Below are positions 45,394 to 53,227 of a DNA stretch of 64,000 nt, piece after piece (position 1 is the stretch's first letter; each line of letters opens with the position of its first letter). The notes below the pieces were generated by a model. That model had not been told where the DNA came from and made no database searches. It worked only from the letters and a program-made list of their open reading frames with translations. The position numbers and the translations under genes were made by a program. The stretch is from Rhizobium phaseoli (GTDB taxonomy: Bacteria; Pseudomonadota; Alphaproteobacteria; Rhizobiales; Rhizobiaceae), in the NCBI RefSeq assembly GCF_010668805.1, contig NZ_WUFT01000014.1:118143-182142 (forward strand), written 5' to 3'.

Positions 45394-46035
45394 ATGAACG
45401 TAGCTGCAACCGTCGGTCCCGCGCTGGCGCTCGACGTCGCGAATGCGACAAACATTGCCGAACTGCGCCATCAGGCCGAAGGCTGCACCCGCTGTGATCT
45501 CTACCGGAATGCCACGCAGATCGTCTTCGGCGAAGGCTCAGGGAAAGCCGAGATTGTTCTTGTCGGCGAACAGCCGGGTGACCGGGAGGACCTGACGGGC
45601 AGGCCCTTTGTCGGCCCCGCCGGCCAGTTGCTCGATCGCTGTCTGGAGGAGGCGGGTCTCGACCGCCAGCGCTGCTATGTCACTAATGCCGTCAAGCATT
45701 TCAAGTTCACGCCGCGCGGCAAACGGCGGCTGCACGCAAAACCCAATGCCGGCGAGATCCGGCGTTGCGCCTGGTGGCTCGGCGCCGAGGTCAACATCCT
45801 GCAACCGAAGCTCGTCGTGGCGCTTGGCGCAAGCGCGGTTTATGCGCTCCTCGGGCCGAAGGTGAAGCTGACGCCAGTGCGCGGCCATATCCTGCAGCCG
45901 GCAAACCATTCGCCTGTTCTGGTCACCATCCACCCTTCTTATCTCTTGCGCATTCGCGACGAGGCAGAACGTCACCGGCTGCACCTGGAGTTCGTGTCAG
46001 ATCTGCACAAGGCGGCCGAGTTTGGCGCGCGCTGA
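45394..46035 (+). CDS. udgX: UdgX-type uracil-DNA glycosylase/binding protein
   Basis: A 213-residue family of the uracil-DNA glycosylase superfamily. Motif 1 is GEQPGDREDLTGRPFVGPAG (residues 58-77), motif 2 VTIHPSYLLR, and Fe-S cluster cysteines are seen at C31, C34 and C125. The insertion KRRLH (residues 110-114) is the R-loop that defines UdgX: in the Mycobacterium enzyme the matching histidine becomes covalently attached to DNA at uracil. It should therefore trap uracil-containing DNA rather than act as an ordinary family 4 enzyme. A GGAAC-N18-TT promoter and GAGGAC ribosome site precede the ATG. It is divergent from cls. Confidence 0.92.
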   Translation: MNVAATVGPALALDVANATNIAELRHQAEGCTRCDLYRNATQIVFGEGSGKAEIVLVGEQPGDREDLTGRPFVGPAGQLLDRCLEEAGLDRQRCYVTNAVKHFKFTPRGKRRLHAKPNAGEIRRCAWWLGAEVNILQPKLVVALGASAVYALLGPKVKLTPVRGHILQPANHSPVLVTIHPSYLLRIRDEAERHRLHLEFVSDLHKAAEFGAR

Positions 46036-46120
46036 ACGTCTCTTCTCAACCCTATTATGCTGCAATGCGAAATAATTTCCGGTTGCAGGGCGATTTCGCT
46101 TGAAACGGCTCCGTTCCTCT

Positions 46121-46145
46121 GGAACCATTCAAGCAGTATCGCGTT
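46121..46145 (+). promoter_or_regulatory. GGAAC-N16-CGTT promoter upstream of the DUF2934 gene
   Basis: GGAAC (46121-46125), 16 bases, CGTT (46142-46145): a full match to the general stress response promoter of alphaproteobacteria. It ends 33 bases before the ATG. Confidence 0.75.
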
Positions 46146-46178
46146 CGAACGACGGCATCATGTGACTGGAGATCAGCG

Positions 46179-46433
46179 ATGGCAGAAACTCGGGACGAGT
46201 GGATCAAAAAACGTGCATACGCCCTCTGGGAAGAAGAGGGCTATCCGACGGGGCGAGAATCCATCCATTGGGATCAGGCACGACACGAGCGCGAAGCACT
46301 TGAGGGCTCGGCTGCCTCTTCTGATGGAAAGGAAGTCAAACCCAAGGCGAAGCGTAGCGTCGCCGGCAGCAAGACAAACGGGGTCGTGACATCGGCGCCA
46401 AAACGGACAGCGAGCCGCAAGGCGGCGCCCTGA
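46179..46433 (+). CDS. DUF2934 domain protein
   Basis: An 84-residue protein. Residues 5-40 (DEWIKKRAYALWEEEGYP and the following HWDQARHE) match DUF2934, a short helical domain of unknown role that is common in rhizobia. The tail is lysine/alanine-rich and basic, hinting at nucleic-acid or surface binding. GGAG is seven bases before the ATG. A perfect stress promoter precedes it and a strong terminator follows, so it is a monocistronic stress gene. Confidence 0.85.
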   Translation: MAETRDEWIKKRAYALWEEEGYPTGRESIHWDQARHEREALEGSAASSDGKEVKPKAKRSVAGSKTNGVVTSAPKRTASRKAAP

Positions 46434-46461
46434 ATTTCGAACATTAATGAGCTGGATATAA

Positions 46462-46486
46462 AAAGGGCGTCGTTGCGGCGCCCTTT
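46462..46486 (+). terminator. Terminator after the DUF2934 gene
   Basis: AAAGGGCGTCG and CGGCGCCCTTT pair over 11 positions (one G-U) with a TTG loop. The stem ends in T residues on both strands, so it can work from either side. Confidence 0.8.
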
Positions 46487-46627
46487 GATGCTGTTTGTCA
46501 TACGCTTGAATTAGTTGTGCATTATCGAATTGCAGAGGACGGGCTTCCATGCGGGGGTGAACAGAGGCCGGATGACGCTGCAAGCTTTGAGGCTTCCAAA
46601 AAAAGTTGAGCCCTCGCCCCATAGTTG

Positions 46628-46652
46628 GGAACAAGAACATCCACTGGCAGTT
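46628..46652 (+). promoter_or_regulatory. GGAAC-N18-TT promoter before a small membrane protein gene
   Basis: GGAAC at 46628-46632, 18 bases, TT at 46651-46652 (context AGTT). It lies 25 bases before the mini-ORF at 46677 and about 110 before the membrane protein gene at 46765. Confidence 0.55.
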
Positions 46653-46676
46653 TATGGCGAAACCGGGGAAGTTGCC

Positions 46677-46754
46677 ATGAATGACGGCCAGTCCGATATT
46701 CTCCCTATGCCGCCCGTCGCAGCCGGCGGCCGCACTTCGACCGCGATCGTCTAG
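46677..46754 (+). CDS. Possible 25-residue peptide
   Basis: ATG with GGGGAAG at a good distance, beginning MNDGQSDILPMPPVAAGG. It ends ten bases before the start of the small membrane protein gene and lies just behind a stress-type promoter. It could be a leader peptide or a real microprotein. No family known. Confidence 0.35.
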   Translation: MNDGQSDILPMPPVAAGGRTSTAIV

Positions 46755-46764
46755 AGGGATGGAA

Positions 46765-46938
46765 ATGTCGCTCGTCGTCATCGCCGCCCTGCTCTATCTC
46801 GGTCTCGCGCTCGGCTTCATCCTTGTCGTCGACAATCTCGTCGGGCTGGTTTTCCGCGATCCCCGCGCGCCGGCGCAGCCGCCCTTATTCGACATCGGCC
46901 GCGCCTTTGCCGCATCGCAAAAACTCTATCGGAAATAG
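46765..46938 (+). CDS. Small single-helix membrane protein
   Basis: A 57-residue protein: a hydrophobic helix (LVVIAALLYLGLALGFILVV, residues 3-22) followed by a polar tail with RDPRAPAQPP. GAGGG is six bases before the chosen ATG; an in-frame ATG two codons earlier is too close to it. Function unknown. It probably shares the stress-type promoter at 46628. Confidence 0.6.
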   Translation: MSLVVIAALLYLGLALGFILVVDNLVGLVFRDPRAPAQPPLFDIGRAFAASQKLYRK

Positions 46939-46968
46939 CCGCTCGCGGGCCCCATCGCCGACCTCGTT

Positions 46969-47304
46969 TTAGCCAGTACCGGCGCCGTCGAATTCGGGAT
47001 ATTTGCGCATCAGATCCACCTCATTGCCGCAGCTGTCATCACGCGCCGACAGTTCGATTGAGATCGTGTCGGCGGGATCGAGGCGGCCGCGGTCGTGACA
47101 GACAGTAATGCGCGCACCGCTTTGGCTGACCAGCACGGCATCCCGCTCGAAACCTCTTTGCAGCAGCCAGTCACGTGGCGCCATCAGGCGGATGTCTACC
47201 TCGTAGGAGTGCTCCTTGAGGCTGACGGTATAGGTGACCGGCGACACCTGGCCGTTGACGTCGATCGCCCCGTTTCCATCGGCTTTGACGATTTGGTTTT
47301 CCAT
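46969..47304 (-). CDS. Hypothetical protein
   Basis: A 111-residue soluble protein I do not recognise. It reads as beta-rich in the middle (SPVTYTVSLKEHSYEVDIRL) with one or two cysteines (ITVCHDRG, DDSCGNE). AGGAA precedes the ATG at 47304. The open frame continues upstream but without signs of coding. A GGAAC-N19-TT sequence lies on its strand at 47343-47368, a weaker form of the promoter seen around it. Confidence 0.6.
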   Translation of the reverse strand: MENQIVKADGNGAIDVNGQVSPVTYTVSLKEHSYEVDIRLMAPRDWLLQRGFERDAVLVSQSGARITVCHDRGRLDPADTISIELSARDDSCGNEVDLMRKYPEFDGAGTG

Positions 47305-47391
47305 GCTCGCGGTTCCTTTATTGTGGGCGGTGTTCCCACGCAAACCTGATAAAACCAGCTTTTGTTCCGATATTGAAGCGACCCTATGACC

Positions 47392-47416
47392 GGAACTTTC
47401 GGCCGCAGCACTGGTT
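47392..47416 (+). promoter_or_regulatory. GGAAC-N18-TT promoter upstream of the GST gene
   Basis: GGAAC at 47392-47396 with TT at 47415-47416 (context GGTTT). It gives a leader of about 110 bases for the glutathione transferase gene. Confidence 0.55.
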
Positions 47417-47444
47417 TGACCCCTTTGCAGCAGAAGAGGTGACG

Positions 47445-47525
47445 ATGCCCGACACGCGGCGCTGCACCCCTGAAAACGCCAGGGACGAACTGCGAACAGA
47501 CTCCGGTCGTCAACCGAGGGATTGA
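47445..47525 (+). CDS. Possible 26-residue leader ORF before GST
   Basis: ATG with GAGGTGACG upstream, starting MPDTRRCTPENARDEL and ending five bases before the GST start codon. It lies between the stress-type promoter and the GST gene, so it might couple or attenuate GST translation. It could be chance. Confidence 0.25.
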   Translation: MPDTRRCTPENARDELRTDSGRQPRD

Positions 47526-47530
47526 ACACC

Positions 47531-48256
47531 ATGGCATACGAGCTTTATTATTGGGACGGCCTTCAGGGGCGCGGCGAATTTGTGCGATTGGCGCTGGAGG
47601 AAGCCGGCGCCGACTATGTCGACATCACCCGAGAGCCCAGTCGCGGTACGGATGCCATGTTCACCCTGATGAAGAGCGACAGCGAACCGCACATCCCCTT
47701 CGCCCCGCCCTTCCTGAAGGACAGCGACCTGATTATCCCGCATGTCGCCAACATCCTATTTTACCTCGGCCCGAGGCTTGGCCTTGCGCCTGAAGACGAA
47801 GGCCTTCGCCACGTCGCCAATGGGTTGCAGCTCACCATCACCGATTTTGTCGCCGAGGTGCATGATACGCATCACCCGATCGACACGTCGCTCTACTACG
47901 AGGACCAGAAGCCGGAAGCGAAAGCCCGCTCCGCCGCCTTCATCCGCGATCGCATTCCGAAATTCCTTGGTTATTTCGAGCGTGTTCTGCGGCAGAACCC
48001 TGCAGGTTCCCACAATATTGTGGGAAATGCGCTGACCTATGTCGACCTGTCGCTCTTCCAGATGATCGAGGGCCTGACCTATGCCTTTCCGAAAGCCATG
48101 GCCAGGCGCAAAGCGGAATATCCGGCGCTGCTCGCCCTGCATGATCGAGTGGAAAAACGTCCGAACATCGCCGGCTATATCGCTTCGCCTCGCCGCCTCG
48201 CCTTCAACGAGGACGGGATTTTCCGGCATTATCCCGAGCTCGACAGCGAGGAATGA
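47531..48256 (+). CDS. Glutathione S-transferase
   Basis: A 241-residue GST-fold protein: N-terminal thioredoxin-like domain (YELYYWDGLQGRGEFVRLALEE, then PHIPFAPPFLKDSDLIIPHVANILFYLG) and a helical C-terminal domain (~85-230). The helix 1 tyrosine region (YYWDGLQGRG) fits sigma/pi-like GSTs. It conjugates or reduces electrophiles with glutathione in the cytoplasm. The ATG at 47531 is chosen over the TTG three codons upstream. A stress-type promoter lies upstream. Confidence 0.88.
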   Translation: MAYELYYWDGLQGRGEFVRLALEEAGADYVDITREPSRGTDAMFTLMKSDSEPHIPFAPPFLKDSDLIIPHVANILFYLGPRLGLAPEDEGLRHVANGLQLTITDFVAEVHDTHHPIDTSLYYEDQKPEAKARSAAFIRDRIPKFLGYFERVLRQNPAGSHNIVGNALTYVDLSLFQMIEGLTYAFPKAMARRKAEYPALLALHDRVEKRPNIAGYIASPRRLAFNEDGIFRHYPELDSEE

Positions 48257-48257
48257 G

Positions 48258-49154
48258 CTAACCGCTCAGTGGCACGGCGGCATCGAAGAAATCGCCCCAC
48301 GGGTCCTTCGGCCGGGTCTTCAATTGCTGCGGCACATTGGCAAGCGTGAAGGCGGCCGGGCCGCTGACCTCGTTCAATTCGGACCAATCGAGCGGCATCG
48401 AAACCGGCGCGCCCGGTCGTGCCCGCGTCGAATAGGCCGCAACCGCGGTGCTGCCACGGCCGTTGCGAAGATAATCGATATAGATGTGCCCGCCGCGTTT
48501 GGCCTTCGTCGCGGTCGACAGATACTTTTCCGGTGCGTCAGCCGACATGCTTTCGGCAAGCGAATGGGCGAAATCCTTCACCTCGGCCCAGCCGGCCTTC
48601 GGCGCGAGCGGCGACACCACATGCAGTCCCTTGCCGCCCGATGTCTTGACGAAGGCGGCAAGGCCCCGGGCTTCGAGCCGCGCCTTCACGTCAAGCGCTG
48701 CCGCAATCACCGCGCTCCAGGCGACGTCTTCGCCCGGATCGAGATCCATGGTGATCATATCCGGTCTTTCCCAATGATCGGTCGTCGTGCCCCAGGGGTG
48801 AATTTCGAGCGCGGCCGACTGCACCAGCGCCACCAGGCCGTCGAAATCGACGATGCGCAGCAGCTTTTCGCCGTCCATATCCTGCGGATCGGCGATCTCC
48901 TCGATATGAGGATTCATGCCCTTCCAGGCATGCTTCTGGAAAAACCGCTGATGGCTCTTTATCCCGTCCGGCAGGCGTAGCAGCGCCAAGGGCCGGTCGA
49001 CGAGAAAAGGCGCCATGAACGGCCAGACCGCCGCATAATAGTCCGCGAGCGCCTGCTTCGTCACGTCCTCGTCCGGCCAGTACAACCGGTCAGGATGGGT
49101 CAGGGCTACGTCTGATTTCGGCGGATGACTTGCCGATGGATGTTTGGGGCTCAT
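48258..49154 (-). CDS. Stand-alone LigD-type DNA primase-polymerase domain protein
   Basis: A 298-residue archaeo-eukaryotic primase-fold polymerase of the LigD POL type. Metal-binding DLD is at residues 137-139 (MDLDPGEDVAW), the nucleotide-binding KTSGGKGLHV is at 170-179, and HIYIDYLRNGRG plus the YSTRARPGAPVSMPLDW segment are diagnostic. There is no ligase or phosphoesterase domain. Such polymerases fill short gaps, often with ribonucleotides, during end joining or excision repair. Its ATG overlaps the topoisomerase IB stop, so the two are coupled. No ku gene is in the window. Confidence 0.92.
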   Translation of the reverse strand: MSPKHPSASHPPKSDVALTHPDRLYWPDEDVTKQALADYYAAVWPFMAPFLVDRPLALLRLPDGIKSHQRFFQKHAWKGMNPHIEEIADPQDMDGEKLLRIVDFDGLVALVQSAALEIHPWGTTTDHWERPDMITMDLDPGEDVAWSAVIAAALDVKARLEARGLAAFVKTSGGKGLHVVSPLAPKAGWAEVKDFAHSLAESMSADAPEKYLSTATKAKRGGHIYIDYLRNGRGSTAVAAYSTRARPGAPVSMPLDWSELNEVSGPAAFTLANVPQQLKTRPKDPWGDFFDAAVPLSG

Positions 49155-50158
49155 TCCTCGATCTCGCGTGTGAGGAAATCAAGTAGCCTGTTTTCCTCGG
49201 CCCGCAAGCCCCGTAGCGGTTCGCTGCCGCTCTCGATCAGAGGATGATCGTTGCCTGCGAGCGCGATGATCGACGGATGGATATAGCTCGAGCGGGAAAT
49301 CGCCGGCGTGTTGTGCAATGCCTCGGCGGAGGCTTCCGACATCTGTTTTACCGTCGGCCGGGCGCCGCCGGCAATCACCTCGCGCGCCGCTCCGAAAGCC
49401 GCCAGCGAGCCAGCCCATGTGCGGAAGGTCTTCGCCGAGATTGGAATTCCCGATATCTCGGCCAGATAAGCGTTCAGCCTGCCGGAATCGATCGGCTTCA
49501 GCGCTCCGCTTTCATCCTTCCAGACGAACAGTTGCCGGCCGGGCAGATCGGCGATCTCCTCCAGGATCTTCTGCAGCCGCGGATGCTTGAGGCTGCGCTG
49601 TACGCGTTTGCCGCCCTTGGCGCGGAATTTCAGCTCGATCTGCCCTTCGACGATCTTCAGGTGCCGCTTGAGCAGCGTCGTTGCGCCATAGGTGCCATTT
49701 TCCCGGACATAAGCCTGGTTGCCGACGCGTAAGTGCGCCTCGTCGAGCAAGGTCGTCAGGGCCGCCAGCACGCCGTGGACATCCTCGGTGCCGGTGTCGA
49801 GATGGCGCAGAACGGTGCGACGGATCTTCGGCAGCGCTCGACCGAACTCGATCAGCTGATGGAATTTCCCGGCACTGCGGAAAGACTGCCATTCCTTGTG
49901 ATAGCGATATTGCTTGCGGCCTCGCGCATCAATGCCCGTCGCCTGCAAATGGCCGTTGTCGTAGAGGCAGATCCAGACATTCTCGTAGGCCGGCGGCAGG
50001 CCGAGCGCGCCGATGCGCGCCCGCTGCAATTCATCGGCAAGCGTCGTGCCGTCGGGCATGACATAGCTGAAGCCCTTACCCTTCCTTCGTCTGCGGATGC
50101 CTGGTTCGGTGTCGCTGACATAGACGAGACCAAGTTCGGTGATGGTTTCGGCATTCAT
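49151..50158 (-). CDS. DNA topoisomerase IB (poxvirus-like)
   Basis: A 335-residue type IB topoisomerase. The nucleophilic tyrosine is Y292 in SRSSYIHP; further active-site residues lie in HLRVGNQAY (R144) and KTFRTWAG (R246); the GTYGATTLLKRH segment is also conserved. It relaxes supercoils by a 3'-phosphotyrosyl intermediate. It follows glgX by 15 bases and is coupled to the LigD-type polymerase gene. All three share one leftward stress-type promoter. Confidence 0.93.
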   Translation of the reverse strand: MNAETITELGLVYVSDTEPGIRRRRKGKGFSYVMPDGTTLADELQRARIGALGLPPAYENVWICLYDNGHLQATGIDARGRKQYRYHKEWQSFRSAGKFHQLIEFGRALPKIRRTVLRHLDTGTEDVHGVLAALTTLLDEAHLRVGNQAYVRENGTYGATTLLKRHLKIVEGQIELKFRAKGGKRVQRSLKHPRLQKILEEIADLPGRQLFVWKDESGALKPIDSGRLNAYLAEISGIPISAKTFRTWAGSLAAFGAAREVIAGGARPTVKQMSEASAEALHNTPAISRSSYIHPSIIALAGNDHPLIESGSEPLRGLRAEENRLLDFLTREIEE

Positions 50159-50173
50159 CTTTTCTGCGACCCG

Positions 50174-52330
50174 CTATTTGCTCCGGCGCCCGAACTGGAA
50201 CCAGCGGCGCCGCTCGGCTTTTGTCGCGTCCTTCGGCGGCTCGGTCTGGCCCGTCGGCGCAAAGACCGCGACGCTCTGGGCATAGACCATGACTGGATTG
50301 TCCTCATGGTGCACCTCGAAGGCGTCCGTCTCCGTCCCGGTATCGAGAACCCGCGACCACTCTTCCAGCCCGTTCACCTCGGGCAGGTGGATCTGACAAT
50401 CGCCGCCGGCGTTGAAGACCAGGAAAAGGTCGTCCATCGTCTCGGTCTCAGGCGCAAGCGCGCTCCTTGAGACATAGACGCCGAGCACCTGCAATCCATC
50501 GTCGTTCCAGGCCCCCTCATCCATGAAGCTGCCGTCCGGCTTGTACCAGGCGATCTCGATGCGCCCGTCCTCGCTGGTCTCGCCGGTCAGAAACCGCTCC
50601 TGCCGCAGCACCGGATGCGCCTTGCGGAAGGCGATGGCCTGCCGGCAGAATTCGAGGAAGGGATCGTCGAGCCCATCCCAGCCCGTCCAGCCGATTTCAT
50701 TGTCCTGGCAATAGGCGTTGTTGTTGCCGCCCTGGCTGTTGCCGAGCTCGTCGCCGGCCAGGATCATCGGCACGCCCTGGGAGAGCATCAGCGTCGCAAT
50801 CATGTTGCGCCGCCGCCGGGCGCGTGCGGCATTGATGTCCGGACTATCGGTTGCGCCCTCGGCGCCCATATTATCGGAATGATTGTCGGAATGGCCGTCG
50901 CGGCCATCCTCGCCGTTCGCCTCGTTGTGCTTGTCGTCGAAGGACACTGTATCCATCAGCGTGAAGCCGTCATGGGCCGACAGAAGATTGACCGAGGAGG
51001 TGGCGCCCCGGTCGGAATGGTTGAACTGCGGCGCCGAACCGGTGACGCGGGCCGCTACCTCCGACACCATGCCGCCATCGCCCTTCCAGAAACGGCGAAC
51101 GTCGTCGCGGAACTTGTCGTTCCATTCGCGGAAGGGATGCGGGAAGCCGCCGACCTGATAGCCGCCCTCGCCGATATCCCAGGGTTCGGCGATCAGCTTG
51201 ACGCCGGAGAGAACCGGATCCTGCCTGATGGCGCCGAAGAACGCGCCCTGGCGGTCGAATTCCAGATCCTGCCGTCCGAGCGTGCTGGCAAGATCGAAGC
51301 GGAAGCCGTCGATATGCATGACGCCGACCCAGTAGCGCAGGCTGTCGAGCACCATGCGCATCACCATCGGATGCGCGACATTCAGCGTATTGCCGGTTCC
51401 GGTCGTATCGAAAGTGTGGCGGGGATCATCGGGCGAGAGGATGTAATAGCTGGCATTGTCGAGCCCGCGGAAGGACAGGGTCGGTCCTTTCTCGCTGCCC
51501 TCGGCCGTGTGGTTGTAGACCACATCCATGATCACCTCGATGCCGGCGGCATGGAACTTCCGCACCATGGTCTTGATCTCGGTGATCTTGTCGCCGGACA
51601 TGTAGCGCGATTGCGGCGCGAAGAAGCCGAGCGTCTGGTAACCCCAATAGTTCCTCAGCTTGTTTTCGAGGAGATAACGATCATCGAGGAAAAATTGGAT
51701 CGGTAAAAGCTCGATCGCCGAGATGCCGAGCTTGACGAGATGGTCGATGATCGGATCGCTGCACATGCCGAGAAAGGTGCCGCGCAGCCGGTCGGGCACC
51801 TTCGGATGCGTCATCGTCAGCCCGCGCACATGCGCCTCGTAGATGATGGTATCGGGCCAGGGCCGGCGGATTGCCTCTTCACCCGCCCAGTCGAAGTCCG
51901 GATCCTGGACCACGCCCTTGACCGTGAACGGTGCGCTGTCGCGCTCGTCGAAGGAAAGGTCGTCCTCGCCGATCTGATAGCCGAACAGCGCGTCGTCCCA
52001 TTGCAATTCGCCGGTCACCTGCTTGGCATAGGGGTCGAGCAGCAGCTTGTTGGCATTGAAGCGATGGCCGGCGTTAGGGTCATAGGGTCCATGGGCGCGA
52101 TAGCCGTAGACGGTGCCCGGCCCGACGCCGGCGACATAACCCGACCAGATGTCGCCCTCGCGCTTCGGCAGCGGCATCCGGGCGATCTCTTTCTTTCCGT
52201 CAGGAGAGAACAGGCAGAGCTCTATCTGTTCCGCATGCGCCGAGAAGACGGCGAAATGGGTACCGGAACCCGTATACTCCGCCCCCAGCTCCGGCTTGAG
52301 GAAGTCGAGTTCCGAAAATGAAAAGCTCAT
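50174..52330 (-). CDS. glgX: Glycogen debranching enzyme GlgX
   Basis: A 718-residue GH13 isoamylase-type enzyme. N-terminal CBM48-like domain (~10-110), then the catalytic barrel: VIMDVVYNHTAEGS, GFRFDLASTLGR (nucleophile Asp), LIAEPWDIGEGGYQVG (acid Glu) and NLLSAHDGFTLMDTVS. It removes alpha-1,6 branches left by glycogen phosphorylase. No glgP or glgC is near: instead it leads an operon with topoisomerase IB and a LigD-type polymerase. A perfect GGAAC-N16-CGTT promoter is just upstream. Confidence 0.93.
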   Translation of the reverse strand: MSFSFSELDFLKPELGAEYTGSGTHFAVFSAHAEQIELCLFSPDGKKEIARMPLPKREGDIWSGYVAGVGPGTVYGYRAHGPYDPNAGHRFNANKLLLDPYAKQVTGELQWDDALFGYQIGEDDLSFDERDSAPFTVKGVVQDPDFDWAGEEAIRRPWPDTIIYEAHVRGLTMTHPKVPDRLRGTFLGMCSDPIIDHLVKLGISAIELLPIQFFLDDRYLLENKLRNYWGYQTLGFFAPQSRYMSGDKITEIKTMVRKFHAAGIEVIMDVVYNHTAEGSEKGPTLSFRGLDNASYYILSPDDPRHTFDTTGTGNTLNVAHPMVMRMVLDSLRYWVGVMHIDGFRFDLASTLGRQDLEFDRQGAFFGAIRQDPVLSGVKLIAEPWDIGEGGYQVGGFPHPFREWNDKFRDDVRRFWKGDGGMVSEVAARVTGSAPQFNHSDRGATSSVNLLSAHDGFTLMDTVSFDDKHNEANGEDGRDGHSDNHSDNMGAEGATDSPDINAARARRRRNMIATLMLSQGVPMILAGDELGNSQGGNNNAYCQDNEIGWTGWDGLDDPFLEFCRQAIAFRKAHPVLRQERFLTGETSEDGRIEIAWYKPDGSFMDEGAWNDDGLQVLGVYVSRSALAPETETMDDLFLVFNAGGDCQIHLPEVNGLEEWSRVLDTGTETDAFEVHHEDNPVMVYAQSVAVFAPTGQTEPPKDATKAERRRWFQFGRRSK

Positions 52331-52362
52331 GATGCCCCGCTCAATGAAAATACCAAGCGGGA

Positions 52363-52387
52363 AACGTTACGGCCGTTCTAAAGTTCC
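52363..52387 (-). promoter_or_regulatory. GGAAC-N16-CGTT promoter of the glgX-topIB-ligD operon
   Basis: On the minus strand GGAAC (52387-52383), 16 bases, then CGTT (52366-52363), a full match to the EcfG/RpoE2 consensus. It leaves a leader of roughly 25 bases before the glgX ATG at 52330. Confidence 0.75.
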
Positions 52388-52432
52388 CTCCGGAATAGGA
52401 AAAGCAACGATGTCGCCGGGCAGAGAGGGCGT

Positions 52433-53227
52433 TTACGGCATCAACTGGCCGCCATTGACCTCGATGATCTGGCCGGTGATGTAGCCGGACAGCGTCGGCG
52501 AGGCGAGGAAGAGATAGGCCCCGACGCAATCCTCCGACGTGCCGACGAAACCCATCGGGATCGACTTGCGCTGCAGCTCCATCTGCTCGTCATTGGTATA
52601 ACGCTCATGGAAGGGCGTGGCGATGACGCCAGGCGCCACGGCGTTGACGCGGATCCTGTCGGCGACGAATTCCTTGGCGTGGCCGCGGGTGATCGTCGAA
52701 ACGAAGCCCTTCGATGCCGCATAGAGGATCGCCCCGTTGCCGCCGCCATTGCGAGCAGCGATCGAGGTGGTGTTGATGATGAAGCCGCCCTGCTTTTTCA
52801 GCCACGGATGGGCCGCCCGCGTTGCCGCCAGCACCGAGCGGGCATTGAGATCCATGACAGCGGCATAATGCGCGTCGGTATATTCCGACGTCGGCTTGCG
52901 CCCCAGCATGCCGCCCGCATTGTTGATGAGGCCGTCGAGGTGGCCGAAGGTCTTCGCCGTCTCCTCGACGACGCGCTCGGTCTCGCCCTCGCGCGACACG
53001 TCGCCCTGGATCAGATGCACGGTGCCGCCGGCAGCCCTGATCTCCTCGGCGAGCACTTCTGCCGGCTCCCGGCTGGCATTGTAGTGCACGCCGACCTTAG
53101 CGCCTTGCGCCGCAAAAGCGCGGGCGAGCGCCGCCCCGATGCCGGTCGAGGCGCCGGTGATCAGCACAGCCTTGCCGGCGAGATCCGGCAGTTTGATCGA
53201 TGCGAGCGATTGCGCAAGTTCTACCAT
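52433..53227 (-). CDS. Short-chain dehydrogenase/reductase
   Basis: A 264-residue classical SDR: cofactor motif ITGASTGIGAALARAF (~residues 22-37), NNAGG near 101, the active-site serine in TTSIAARNGGG and YAASKGF with the catalytic Tyr and Lys, and the C-terminal GYITGQIIEVNGG. It reduces or oxidises an unidentified keto or hydroxy compound. The start at 53227 has GGGAGG 11 bases upstream; an ATG at 53260 is the alternative. Single gene, with an inverted repeat in the gap upstream. Confidence 0.88.
   Translation of the reverse strand: MVELAQSLASIKLPDLAGKAVLITGASTGIGAALARAFAAQGAKVGVHYNASREPAEVLAEEIRAAGGTVHLIQGDVSREGETERVVEETAKTFGHLDGLINNAGGMLGRKPTSEYTDAHYAAVMDLNARSVLAATRAAHPWLKKQGGFIINTTSIAARNGGGNGAILYAASKGFVSTITRGHAKEFVADRIRVNAVAPGVIATPFHERYTNDEQMELQRKSIPMGFVGTSEDCVGAYLFLASPTLSGYITGQIIEVNGGQLMP

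Noticed and set aside
48258..50158. A complete non-homologous end-joining locus
   Set aside because: Only the polymerase domain is present; no ku and no ligase gene in the window.
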